Positions 10,292 through 22,038 of a DNA stretch of 64,000 bases are shown piece by piece (within the stretch, counting starts at the first letter, position 1; every line of letters begins with the position of its first letter). A program made the position numbers and the translations under genes. Under the pieces are notes generated by a model. That model did no database searches. It saw nothing but the letters and a program-made list of their open reading frames with translations, and was not told the origin of the DNA. Source of the DNA: Lactuca virosa (lineage: Eukaryota > Streptophyta > Magnoliopsida > Asterales > Asteraceae); contig CAKMRJ010005634.1 in NCBI GenBank assembly GCA_928212115.1, positions 122,460,602 through 122,524,601 on the forward strand, given 5' to 3'.

Positions 10292-12466
10292 AATAAAAGA
10301 TAAGGCAACTACATAAACCAAAACTTCATTTTATTGCTAAAAGAAAAATTGGAACTTGTCCTTACAATGCATAACATGAAAAACTATATTGGAGCTTGTC
10401 CCTGATGTGATTCCCCAATTCTAGGCATTCAAAGCCTACTTCAAATCATCTACACGGTCCGGGATGAATCGCAATAAAAAGCGCCCCAGAAGAACTGGCA
10501 TGATAAGTGGTTGTGGATGAATCGCAGCATGTTTGGTTTTGATTACTCTCATAGGACTACTTTTTCTGACCATGTACCGCAACTCTAGGGTGCTATCCTG
10601 ACTATGGCACATGTGTTGAAGAAGATCTACATGACCGAAGAAGAATTGGATGACAGTATCTTATTGGCGGTCGGGATGAGTACCGCTTGGCAGGCTCAGG
10701 GGAAGATGCCTCGGTTCTTTGTGAAGTAGGATGGTGAGTGTTCCTCTCTTTTCTCTCCCCCCCCCCTTTTTTTGTTTTTAGGAAAATAAGGGTTTGTTGA
10801 CCCGCTTTTGGGTTTTCTCCTTGGCAAGACTCGACAGGATGTTATCCTTGGAGACGGTTATATGAGTAAATTATAAGGGTGACCTTCAGTAACGTGAGGT
10901 GCCCTTGGTGGAAATTCTTCCTCCACCTGTCAGTTCCGATTGGGTTCTAGCGCTTGCTGCTTCTTCTGCTGTCAGGTGAAAGGGATCTACTTCCCAGGTT
11001 AACCTGGGTTTGGTTGATGCACCCTTTGTGGGTGTATCCCGTAATGATCCTACACCTTAACACTCTAAAGATGAATCAGCAAAGGAGATGGTAGTTGGCG
11101 GTAAGAAGGCTATCACCAAGTGGCAGATCGCTTGGATGGACTCCCCACTTGTTGAAGATGTTAATGTCAGCACCATTGGAAAATGTCTTCGCAAGAGACG
11201 TAATATGGATTTCCGGCTGGGGGTCTAAAATTTTCATCGACATTCCCAATGATGACACTCCGTACCAGTCAGATGGAATAGATAAGGAGGCAGCATAACC
11301 GCCTGGTGAACCCAATAAAAAAGAAGAAGAATATGCAACTGGTGTTGGGGGTGGGGAATTTGGGGAGAAATCGGAGGTTGACCCCTGAACTTCTCTTGGG
11401 CCTACTTCGTCTCCTTCGGGAGACGGCACTGTTGCTGGTGCTCCCTCCACAATACATGTGACTCTTGATGTTTACCTCCCAGAGTGGACTATCACCTGTG
11501 ATTCTTAACTCTCACAACACGTTTTTTTGTATGAGTGGAGTCAATACGCATTCCCTCTGGCGACCCTAGAAGCAATGGAGCTCCTCTCTAACTCCCATAT
11601 GGCCAACAGTCTTCAATAGGCGGTGGACCAGGTCGCCCCTTAATTAGTGGTTGAAACTAGGCCCCTCCGTAATGTGAGCTCAGATCTGGAGAATGGACTA
11701 TTTTCAGAGTTGAACGATATGACTTGATGGAGAAGACGTTGCAGAGGAGGAGAAATGTAAGTTCGAGGAGTGCTACGGACTTTTGGCTGGGGAGAAGGCA
11801 TCTGTGGAGGAGTAGGTACCGAGCTTAAACAGGGAAGTAGAGCATTTGTCCCGTCAGGTGGAAGCTCCAATAGCAGAAAAGGGGTAGTTGGAGGGGTGAC
11901 TAAAGCAACAGGACGAGCGGTTAACCGTTGGAGAATCAAGGAGGAAGATCGTAGAGGAGGATGTGGCGTGGGTTCTCTAGAAAGGTGTCGTTCGAGTGGT
12001 GGACCGGATCATTTACAGCCCTGATTTCTCATTGGGGGCCCGATGGATGAAGGCGGCACGTGTGGCCACTGGTGTGGAGGGTGTAAAGCAAGCGATGAGA
12101 AAGCAGGTGGCCTCCGAGAAATTTGATTCAAAATAGGAGAGTGTTGTAGTCGAGCAAACCTAAGTGATGCATGCTTCTTTGAAGGATTTCATGGAAACGG
12201 ACTTTGTCTCATATCTTCACCGCACTGAGCTTGAATTGGAAGGTCTTTGCCAACTATTTTGTGATCTTGATGCCGAGGAGAACCAACCAAAAGGTGATTC
12301 TTCCAACGCTGGACCTTCCTCTTATCCCTTTAGTAAGTGATCTTTCTTTCTCCTGGTTTATTGTTTGGATGGTTTGTGTTTTAGAAACAATGTTTGAACA
12401 ATATTTGATCTGATTTATGGCCCTGTGTGGCCTTGTTTACATCTGAGGCATGTCTAGCAGACAATA
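10292..12466 (-). mobile_element. Tat-type gypsy element C, 3' portion
   Basis: This segment and 30709-36465 are one element split by the insertion of gypsy D: the 5 bases CAATA are duplicated at 12462-12466 and 30709-30713. Relative to the minus-strand pol genes, this is the region between integrase and the 3' LTR. It carries an ORF on the opposite strand. The 3' LTR is not seen; it may lie beyond copia A outside the window. Confidence 0.75.
10430..12345 (+). pseudogene. Antisense ORF of Tat element C, degenerate
   Basis: Read on the + strand, opposite to pol, with several stops and frameshifts. Recognisable stretches are VRDESQ...WHDKWLWMNR and MTEEELDDSILLAVGMSTAW at about 10455-10710, and a helical stretch (SLGARWMKAARVATGVEGVKQAMRKQ) at about 12025-12110. 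The last is followed by an acidic C-terminus (FVSYLHRTELELEGLCQLFCDLD). From memory these resemble the plant 'putative gypsy type transposon' protein family, and Tat/Grande elements are known to carry an antisense gene between integrase and the 3' LTR. The position and strand fit exactly. The function of the family is unknown to me. Confidence 0.55.
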
Positions 12467-12745
12467 TGTAACATCCCAAAATTCAAGACCAAAAATTTCG
12501 TTTTAATTAAGTTATTATAAAACCAAGAGTATAAGGAAACATCCAATGTGTCAATAATCAAAACATGTTATCATAAAACTATATCAGAGTGTAATCCCAA
12601 TGATCTCATGTGCGGAAGATATAGTGTGATGCGCTGCGATCAATCCGACTCCTTTCCTTTGAAAACGAGTACCTGAAACCAAAACTGTAAACCGTAAGCA
12701 CAAAGCTTAGTGAGTTCCCCCATCATACCACATACCACATAATAC

Positions 12746-13137
12746 CATCGGTATCTTTCAACCGGTATCTGACATCGGTATCTTTCAACCGGTATCCGCC
12801 ATCGGTATCTTTCAACCGGTAACCGGGGACTATTTCACCCCCTACCACTATCATATAATAATATGTCATAAACATACTGATCACGTACTAACATCATAAA
12901 CATGTTGATCACATACTAACATATCATAAACATGTTGATCACATACTAACATATCATCAACATGCTGATCACATACTAACATATCATAAACAGACAGATA
13001 AGCATTGCATGGGTTCTGTATACCCCTTCGGTATCTTTCAACCGGTAACTGCCATCGGCATCTTTCAACCAGTATCTGCCATCGGTATCTTTCAACCGGT
13101 ATCCGCCATCGGTATCTTTCAACCGGTAACCGGGGAC
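12746..13137. repeat. 27-bp and 30-bp minisatellites in the gypsy D 3' LTR
   Basis: Unit CATCGGTATCTTTCAACCGG plus 7 bases, period 27, in two blocks (12746-12830 and about 13025-13135). Between them, at about 12870-12990, lies a 30-bp unit built on CATGTTGATCACATACTAAC. Each 27-bp unit contains the inverted pair CGGT/ACCG. The 27-bp period is a multiple of three, which creates spurious repetitive ORFs. Confidence 0.95.
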
Positions 13138-13619
13138 TATTTCACCCCCTACCACTATCATATAATAACATTATATAATCATACAGTCAGGCATATCTGG
13201 GGTACTGACCTACCCTTCGATCCTAACGACCGAGTCAGGGAAGAATTACTCCCTGCTACTACCACTGACACACATAGCATATCACATAAGCATATCACAT
13301 AAGCATATCTCATGAGCATATCACATAAGCATACCAAGATAATTATCACAAAGACAATTATCTAGCAACTACCCCTGTTGGTGGGCCGGCATTGTGGCCT
13401 TAGACCCACCCCTACTGGAAGGTAACTCACCTCGCACTGCTGAAGTCCCGTAGACTCAACCCCACACTGCTGAGGTCCCGCAGACTCAACCCCAGCTGCT
13501 GGAGGACAGATTCCCGATCTGTCAATATCAAAACATTACCCAATTAATAATTGGGTTCCACTACATAACCATAAGTACGTGCTTTGGGTAATTACTACAT
13601 TACCCCTAGCTTGGCTTAT

Positions 13620-14400
13620 TCAAGCCCAAGGCCCAATTCATAGGCCCAAAGTCGACTAGGACTCAAAGCCCGACATATGGCCCAATTTTCCAAATTGGGC
13701 CCAAACCTATATAAGGTCTTAGCAAGGCCCAACCAAAAGTCCAGTCCAACATTTGACCTTCTAATGGCCCAATATCATATAATCCTTAAGGCCCAACTAT
13801 GGCCCATCTATGGCCCAATTTTCTAAATTGGGCCCAACTCCTCATATGGACCTTACCCCAAAGCCCATTAATCATTCTATCCCATTTGTCTGATCTTGGA
13901 TGGCCCATTAATAACCCAATCATCAAGGCCCAATAAAAGGTCCAACAATACACCCAAGTGAAATTAGTGTTTTCACATAAAATGATGATTAGGGTTAGGT
14001 CTTCTCACTTAACCCATTAAGGACCTAATCCATTAAGTCCATCACTCTTATAAATAAATCATATGATGTGATTGGGCTTAACACACAATTCCATTCTAGT
14101 GGCCCAAATGTGGGTCCCGATAGGTCCAAGCCCATAAATCCAATGTTAGGGTTTTCTAAACCCTAATTAGGGTTTCCAATCCCCATCTTAGCCCAATAGG
14201 CCCAATAGCTAGGTCCTTAAGCCCATTAGGTTTCTTAAGGTCAATTAGGGTCCATTAGACCCATTAGACACATGTTTGGGCTTTAATGTCAATTAGGGCT
14301 TCATTAGGCCAATAGGGTTTCACTAAGCCCATTAAGGCTTCTTTGGGCCCATTAGGGTTTACAAGGCCCATTAGGGTTTTAGTCCCTTGTCCAAACATCC
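13620..14400 (-). promoter_or_regulatory. Candidate promoter of gypsy D (site II and telo-box cluster)
   Basis: About 16 GGCCCA words (TGGGCC on the element strand) and repeated TTAGGGTTT or AAACCCTAA words lie upstream, on the minus strand, of a TATA box at 13706-13716 (minus CCTTATATAGG). Site II (TGGGCY) elements and telo-boxes together drive plant ribosomal-protein and cell-cycle promoters (established). The same layout is in the other LTR, with its TATA at 28719-28729. Alternative TATA words lie near 15274-15302. Confidence 0.5.
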
Positions 14401-15682
14401 AAACCAAATCACAACATCAACGAGGCACACCGCCACCCGACACGGCGGCTAGTGGCGGCAGGAGGCGGCAGCCACCACCTCACGGTGGTGGTCTCGAGTT
14501 TCTTTCTCATTATTCCATTTTCTTTTGATACAATTTACAATGGAAATACCAAAAGAAACACACACACTAACTAACACACACATAGCCACCTAATGGTGGC
14601 CGGCGGTGGCGCATGGCGGCAGCCACCACCCTATGGTGGTAGTGATGCCGTTTCCGAGAACTGCAGCCATACACACACACTCACCAATGGAAACACGCAC
14701 ATCTTCACTTCTTTGCTCGGGAAGGGAAGCCAACCACCCATTTGGCGGCATAAGGTGGTGGCAGTGGTGATTTCTACGATGATAGGTGGTGGCGGTGGTT
14801 CCTTTTGTTTCCCAGTCAAGCAACAACACCCCACAACAACCTTGCTCGGACTTCCGGATGCAACCCCCACTTGGTGGTGCATAACGACGGCAGCAAAGAC
14901 TCAAATGAGGAAAAACAACAACGCTACAACGACGCTTACAACGGATGGAGCAGCGACCCACGACACCATACTCTTTCGGGATGGCAACCGGTGATCGGAG
15001 CAACAGAAACAAGCCCTCCGGCGGCGGCAACAACAATGAAACAGTGGTGGGCGGCGTCTCCGGCTCTGACGTCAACTGCTATGGCGGTTGCTCCCATCTC
15101 ATGTCGATCCTCAATGTTTCCGGTGGCGAGAACTGCCCTGATGGTGTTAGGTGGTCGGAAAAAGCGAACAAGGTGAATGGTAGCGGCGCCGGAGACGAAG
15201 AGATGAGGGGTGGCGGCTGGAGATCTCTGATGATAGCGGCTGCACCCTTCTCGTTAGGGTTAGGGTTCCTTAACCCTTTATACCCGACTCCACTTATAAA
15301 TTTTCCATAATTGCAAGATAGGTACCTCCCATCCGATTTCCTTTCAATTCAAGTCAAATATTTTCCCTTTCTACCCTAACCTCGAAAATCCTTTTCAAAT
15401 CCAACCTATGAATTACTAAACAGCCCCTAATATCGCAATTATGATATATTCAGCCCCTCAACCTCATTTCATTTTTAATTTAAATCCAATTAATTACCAT
15501 GGGGTCCCTGTCTTCATATATATTTATAAAATGAGTCCTGAACTCACACTTTTAACCCCCGACTTCTAAAAATGTGGCAATTAACTCCTCGAACCCAACA
15601 CCCTGCATATATAATTATTTATTTTAGGCTACCATACGTTCATTAATTTATTTATTTAACTAATAAATAAACGGGTGTTACA

Positions 15683-15696
15683 ACTCTCCCCCACTT
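15683..15696 (-). promoter_or_regulatory. Polypurine tract of gypsy D
   Basis: Minus strand AAGTGGGGGAGAGT immediately before the 3' LTR. Confidence 0.88.
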
Positions 15697-16372
15697 AAAT
15701 TAGATTTCGTACTCGAAATCATTCCTTATCCTTCCTTACACACCCAACCACTCTAGTATCATGGTCACCATTCTGGGCACACCCTAGCCTTCCCAGGGTA
15801 GCCATGACCAATCCTCGTAAAGTCCTACAATCCGCAGGTGAATGAATTCCTCGCAACAAGATAACATCTACTCGGTCCGAAATCTGTTGTCTCGAGATGG
15901 TCCGAATCCCTGACAGACCACTCATACTCAATCATTATCGTTGAACCCAGTCCGTTTATCCCTCAACTGACTACTCAACTTATGATAACATGTGGTTCCC
16001 ACTAGGAAACTAAAATCACAGACCCAATTATCTCTGTAGGTCACTTATGCTTGGCCAAGGCTCAGCTGATCCCGTTGTGAGTGGCTTGTCACTTCCCAGA
16101 TCAACCAGCTATTCCGTCCGTACTTGCAACCTGAAACACAAATTCTATCACTGCCCAAGCACTGAAACTGCTCGAACACCGAACTGCCTGAAGCAGTATG
16201 CTGCTACATAGTTGCTTCCTAAAATCTATCGAGACCTTCCTGGTCTCAATTCATCCATCAGTCATCTGAAATATCGGGTTTCTGCCTGGCTGCGGAGCCC
16301 AAAGGACTCCCACTTAGTCGTCTCGCACGACTTCTGAACGTGATCCTTCTCTGAAACTAGTTGCGACTAGTT
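15697..16372 (-). other. Gypsy D internal region, 3' side of copia E
   Basis: Non-coding; I recognise no domain. It ends at the ATCAT TSD of copia E (16373-16377) and continues at 24333. Confidence 0.7.
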
Positions 16373-16377
16373 ATCAT

Positions 16378-17154
16378 TGATGGGTTTTTGAGCATTCTAA
16401 CACTTCCTAAGTGTACATGCAACCCTAATAACCTTGAATCTATGTTTTCTCTATATACATGCAAATTTCTTTTTCAAGGTTATTTCCTAACTAGCATGGC
16501 ATGAGGATTACATAAAACATAAAAACTAGTAGAAATACATACCTTGTTGTTGCTTGGATTCCTTCAAGACTTTGTGAGCCTAGCACCCCAAATGTTGTGC
16601 CTCAAATGCTTCACACAACACCACAAGACTTGGAATAACTTGAGAGAATACTTCTAGCACTCAAAATCGGTTATGCCCTCTCTAGTAACACTAGGTCATG
16701 ATTTTGCTAGCCATAGGGTTCCTTTTATAGTGTTGTCACAATTAGGGTTTACACATGAATGCCCTTAATTGTCATGACTCTTGATTTCTCATGACCCATG
16801 GGTTTGTAACTCCCATGGACTATCCATGGAGCTCCATATGGTTATAACCAAACCCATAAACCATGGATCATTTATCCACCATAAAAGAATTGATGATTGT
16901 CATAATCAACCCTATATATTTAATTAGTCTCACTTTGATCACCAAATTAATACTAGATTAATACTTGATCAATACTAATTAAATAATACTATTATTAATA
17001 TATTAGAACTTATAATATATTAATAATCATAAGTGCCTTATTCTCTCATCTAGTCTATCCAAGTATTGCAATGCCATGCAACCCAAATGGACCATGCCGG
17101 GTCGGGTCAAGTACATACCAAATAAAGTTATGGACTTAGACACTATATCCAACA
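16378..17154 (-). repeat. Copia E 3' LTR
   Basis: 777 bp, + strand TGATGGGTTTTTG...TATCCAACA. TATAAAAGG on the minus strand at about 16722-16730 is the TATA candidate. Confidence 0.97.
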
Positions 17155-18006
17155 GTCTCCCACTTGGATAAGTCTAATAACTATATTTGCAAATATGACT
17201 TCAAAATCCGACTAGCAATCGTAGCTCTTTCAAAGTCTCTCAGAACTGAGATGATGATGATACGCCATTTAAGATAAGTGATCATATAATCCTCTGTTCT
17301 CATGATATCAGCCGGACAAACACATGGAACATGGTCTTACTTATTGTCCAGCATTTGTTTCTCGATCTCTGATTTGTTTCGACATAGAACTAAATTCAAC
17401 ACATCAATTAGGTTCTGACCGGGCCCGGTACATAAGTCAAAACCAAATCATCGAGGGGCCCAGATATCGCTTCTATTTCTAGAAGGAACAGATAAACTTC
17501 GACTGATATGCTTGTACTAACTACTTGTTGAATTACTCACAAAGGCACGTTTTATGACATCGAGTTACCAATGCGTTTTCGTGCAATCAATGAATAACCA
17601 ACTCATAGTCAACAACTCATATCTCTAGGTTTGAAGATTTATATGATATTACCGTCTCACGATCACTCGAGATAAATTCCATGAAGTGATGCAAGTGAGC
17701 GTGGGTTGGATCCAATACTCAGCCCTTATGAGTACTCATGAATGTTGTAGCAACCATTGCATTGTCCAAAGCACTTTTAGACAAATCATACAAGCCAAAT
17801 TCATGACAGTCTTAAATCAATACTTACTTCCAAAGTTTGACTGACTGTGGATGGTTTGAATAATAACATAATTATTCTGGAAGTAAAAACATGCAAAATT
17901 GAAACATAGTAAAAAATCAACACAAGATAGTAACACCTTACTCATAAATAAATAACAACTTTTATTTATCATCAAATGTCAATTACATTTTACAAGTTTC
18001 AGGAAT
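17155..18006 (-). other. Copia E 3' untranslated region with polypurine tract
   Basis: About 850 non-coding bases between the RNase H stop and the LTR. The polypurine tract is at 17155-17167 (minus CCAAGTGGGAGAC). The region is recognisably conserved in copia B (9051-9354) and, weakly, in copia G (47035-47900). Confidence 0.85.
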
Positions 18007-21000
18007 CTAATTATTGAAACTAATATCATCCTTCAGCCCAATGCGCCTCGCATGCTGTAAATGCTTAACCCTGCTCAGTCCCTTCGTGAGGGGATCTGCC
18101 GGGTTCTCATCTGATGATACCCTCTTGGCCACGAGGAGTCCTTCTTCTATTCGATGTCTGATGAAATGGTATTTTCTGTCAATGTGCCTAGATCTCCCGT
18201 GATCTCTCGGTTCCTTAGCCAAAGCAACCGCACTTTCATTGTCACAGAAAATTTCCATTGGCTCCTTTATAGCTGGTACAACTCCAAGGTCTCCGATGAA
18301 GTTCTTTAGCCATATCGCCTCCTTAGCTGCTTCACTTGCTGCTATGTACTCTGATTCACAAGTAGAATCAGCTACTGTCTCCTGCTTGGAACTTTTCCAA
18401 GTAATTGCCCCTCCATTTAGGATAAAGACCCAGCCTGACTGAGAGCGGAACTTATCCCTATCAGTCTGGAAGCTAGCATCGCTATATCCTTCCACTCTCA
18501 AGTCATCACTGCCTCCGAGGGTAAGAACCTAATCCTTTGTCCTCCGCAGATACTTGAGAATGTTCTTTACCGCTGTCCAGTGTGCCTTGCCAGGGTTCCC
18601 TTGATATCTACTGACCATGCTCAAAGCAAAGGCCACATCAGGGCGAGTACAAGTCATAGCATACATGATCGAGCCCACAGCGGAAGCATATGGTATTTGA
18701 CTCATCTCAGCTATCTCAGCCTCTGTACTCGGACTCTGAGTCTTACTCAGCTTGGCATTACTCTGGATTGGTAATTCTCCTTTCTTGGAATCTTGCATAC
18801 TGAACCTCTTCAGTACCTTATCCACATAAGTACTTTGACTAAGTCCAATTAGTCTCTTACTCCTATCTCTCAATATCCTTATCCCTAGGATATCGGCAGC
18901 TTCCCCAAGGTCCTTCATAGCGAAACACTTCCCAAGCCAGGACTTAACCTCCTGCAAGGTTGGGACGTCATTTCCTATGAGAAGTATGTCATCCACATAC
19001 AACACCAAGAAGCTAACTATGCTCCCACTAGCCCTGACATACACACAAGACTCATCCTCACTCCTAGAAAAGCCAAACTTTTTGACTTTCTCATCAAAGC
19101 AAAGATTCCATCTGCGAGATGCTTGTTTCAATCCATAAATGGATTTATCAAGCTTACACACTCTATTAGGGTATCTTGTATCGACAAAACCCTCTGGTTG
19201 AGCCATGTAAACATCCTCAGCCAACTTTCCATTAAGGAAAGCGGTTTTGACATCCATTTGCCATATTTCATAATCATGAAATGCAGCTATGGCTAACAAT
19301 ACTCTAATAGACTTAATCTTAGCTACTGGTGAGAAGGTCTCATCATAGTCAACTCCCGGAGTTTGAGTAAAGCCCTTCGCAACCAGTCGCGCTTTGTAAG
19401 TATGTATCTTCCCATCCATGTCGGTCTTCTTCTTGAAGATCCATTTGCACCCAACTGTCTTACGACCTGGTACATTGTCAACCAAGTTCCAAACTTGATT
19501 GTCATACATGGACTGAATCTCGCTGTCCATAGCCTCCTTCCATTTAGCAGACTCAGGGCCTGCCATGGCTTCCCTGTAATTATTAGGTTCATCCAAATCT
19601 ATTAGTGTTCTATCACTAATAAATGTATCACCTTCAGTGGTGATGTGATAACCATAATAAAAATCAGGTGTGTTCCTCACCCTAGTGGAACGTCTCGGAG
19701 GTACAGACTCATCTATCGGATCAACATGAGTTTCCTCCTCAGGTTGGTTGATAGCATTTGAGGTTCCTTCACCACTTGACTCTTGAAGCTCTTCAAGGTC
19801 AATTTGCCTCCCACTGTCCCATTGGCTTATGAATTCTCTCTCACGAAAGACTCCTCTTCTTGCTACAAAAACCACATTATCACTGGGTCTGTAGAAGAGG
19901 TAACCAAAGGATCTCTGTGGGTAGCCGATGAAAATACACCTCTCACTTCGAGGTTCAAGCTTATCATGAGTCTCACGCCTCACGAAAGCTTCACAACCCC
20001 AAATTTTGATGTGGTCCAAATTGGGAACTTTCCCAGTCCACATCTCGTGAGGTGTTTTGGCAACCTTTTTAGTAGGGACTAGATTAAGGATATGGGCGGC
20101 AGTCTCTAAGGCATACCCCCATAAAGAGATTGGTAACGAAGCTCGACTCATCATGGAACGAACCATATCCAACAAGGTTCGATTGCGCCTCTCAGCTACA
20201 CCATTCAACTGTGGTGTTCTGGGAGGTGTCAATTGTGAGACAATCCCATATTCCTTAAGATAGTCAAGGAACTCAATGCTAAGATACTCTCCTCCCCGAT
20301 CGGATCGGAGCATCTTGATGTTCCTGCCCAATTGATTCTCCACTTCCTGCTTAAACTCTTTGAACTTTTCAAAGGTTTCTGACTTATGCTTGATTAAGTA
20401 AATATATCCATATCTACTGTAATCATCAGTGAAAGTCACATAATAGCGATTAGCATCCCTTGTAGCAACTCTGAAGGGCCCACACACATCCGTGTGTACA
20501 AGGTCCAACAAACCTTCACCCCTATCACAAGTACCTGTGAAGGGTGACTTTGTCATTTTTCCAAGTAAACAAGACTCGCAACTATCATCTGACTTGAGGT
20601 CAAATGATTCCAAGACTCCAGCCTTTTGGAGTTGGCCTATGCGCTTCTTGTTAACATGTCCAAGACGACAATGCCACAAGGATGCTTTATCCAAGCTATC
20701 TGAAGAATGAATATACAACACATTATTTCCTAGATTGTCTACAACATTCACGGCTTCATATACACCATCACAAGGTAATGCTTCAAAGTAAAATACATCA
20801 TTGTAATAAACATTAATAGCACCATTTTTATTATCAAATGAAAACGTAAAACCTTGTTTGTACAAGCCATGAAAAGAAATAATATTTCTCGCCATTTCGG
20901 GCGAGTAACAACACTTATTCAAATCTAACATTAACCCATTATTAAGCAATAAAGAATAAACTCCTATCTTAGTAACAGGTGATGCTTTCCTGTTGCCCAT

Positions 21001-22038
21001 GACTAAGTTTATCTTCCCGTGCTCCACTTGCTCACTTCTTCTTAGTGCCTGCAAATCAGTACAAATGTGAATACCACAACCTGTATCAAGCACCCAAGAA
21101 TTAGCATTAGATGAGTTATTAGACAATATTGTGTAAATACCTGCATGGGTGGGTTTAACCTTCCCATCCTTTACATCTTGCAGATATTTAGGGCAGCTTC
21201 GCTTGATATGTCCCTTATCCTAGAAATAGAAGCACTGTGCTTCCTTTGGGTTTGAAGAAGGAGTAATGGGACCTTTCTTTGTCCCACTTGAAGAGGAACC
21301 ATCAAGAGTCTTACCCTTGGTACCCTTCGAAGGGCTTTTCCTCTTCTTACCCTTTCCCTGCCCAATAGCCAGAACAGGGGCTGTTGAAGGAGTAGAAGTA
21401 ACAACCGCTTTACCCTTAAGGCCATTTTCAGCTGTCCTTAAGAGTCCTTGAAGTTTGCTAAGTGTGACTTCCTCCTTGTTCATATGATAAGTCATACGAA
21501 ACTAATCATAACTTGGAGGTAAGGAATGGAGAATGATTTCAATCGCCATTTCCTCAGGAAAGTCAACATTTAGCTTCAGCAACCGGTCAACGAACCTTTG
21601 CATCTTCTGCAAGTGACCGGTGATGGGTTCACCATCCTTCATCCTTGCGGTTATCATGGAGGAGATGATTTCATACCTCTCCTGACGCGCGCTCTGATGC
21701 TACCTTTCCATCAGATCCAGGTGCATCTCATAGGGGTAGAAATCTTCATAGGATTTTTGAAGTTCAGGAGTCATGGTGGCCATCATGATGCATGCTACTT
21801 TAGTAGCATCCTTTTCATGTGCAACAAACTCCGCAAACTCTTCAGGAGTAGCAGTGGCTTCATTCACAACCTTAAGCTCCCTATCGAGGACATATTCTTT
21901 GTCCTCATAGCGGGTAATCATTCTGATGTTTCTGATCCACTCATTGAAATTGGATCCATCAAAGATGACCTTACCACACAAGTTCATAAGGGAAAAGGAG
22001 CCTGTTGGGTTTGAGCCAGAAGCATTGTTGGAAGACAT
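18007..22038 (-). pseudogene. gag-pol: Copia E gag-pol polyprotein, one frame with four TAG stops
   Basis: From Met 22038 to the stop at 18007 the frame runs about 1,343 codons with no frameshift. In-frame TAGs lie at 21700-21702, 21502-21504, 21220-21222 and 18529-18531. Gag: FDGSNFNEWIRNIRM block; the zinc knuckle has lost its second cysteine (CFYF) next to the third TAG. Numbering from codon 21126: protease W-V-L-D14-T-G; pre-integrase zinc site at about 151-186 (WH, GH, CESC); integrase D213, D276, E312 (35 residues apart) in HTD, SDRGGE and NGVAE; RT with MDVKTAFLNG at 624 and YVDD at 710-713. After the last TAG: RNase H with SDASF, ESEYIA and CDNES. The domain order is copia. All catalytic residues are present, so loss of function comes from the stops and the knuckle change. 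Confidence 0.96.

Larger units (their letters stand above)
12467..15682 (-). repeat. Gypsy D 3' LTR
   Basis: 3,216 bp, TGTAACATCCC...GGGTGTTACA. It contains 27-bp and 30-bp minisatellites near the U5 end, a block with about 16 GGCCCA words and several telo-boxes, and a GC-rich block at 14430-15240. Confidence 0.96.

Noticed and set aside
12746..13137. CRISPR-like array
   Set aside because: Repeats are contiguous without unique spacers, in a plant retrotransposon LTR.
13009..13302. Repetitive ORFs in the LTR minisatellite (also 28019-28315), considered as repeat proteins
   Set aside because: The 27-bp unit is a multiple of three, so any frame without a stop stays open. No start context and no conservation beyond the DNA repeat.
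14590..15176. Overlapping ORFs of 120-160 codons in the GC-rich part of the gypsy D LTR (and their counterparts at 29642-30336)
   Set aside because: Frames differ in length and content between the two LTR copies, occur on both strands at once and have biased G/P/R/T composition typical of GC-rich non-coding DNA.
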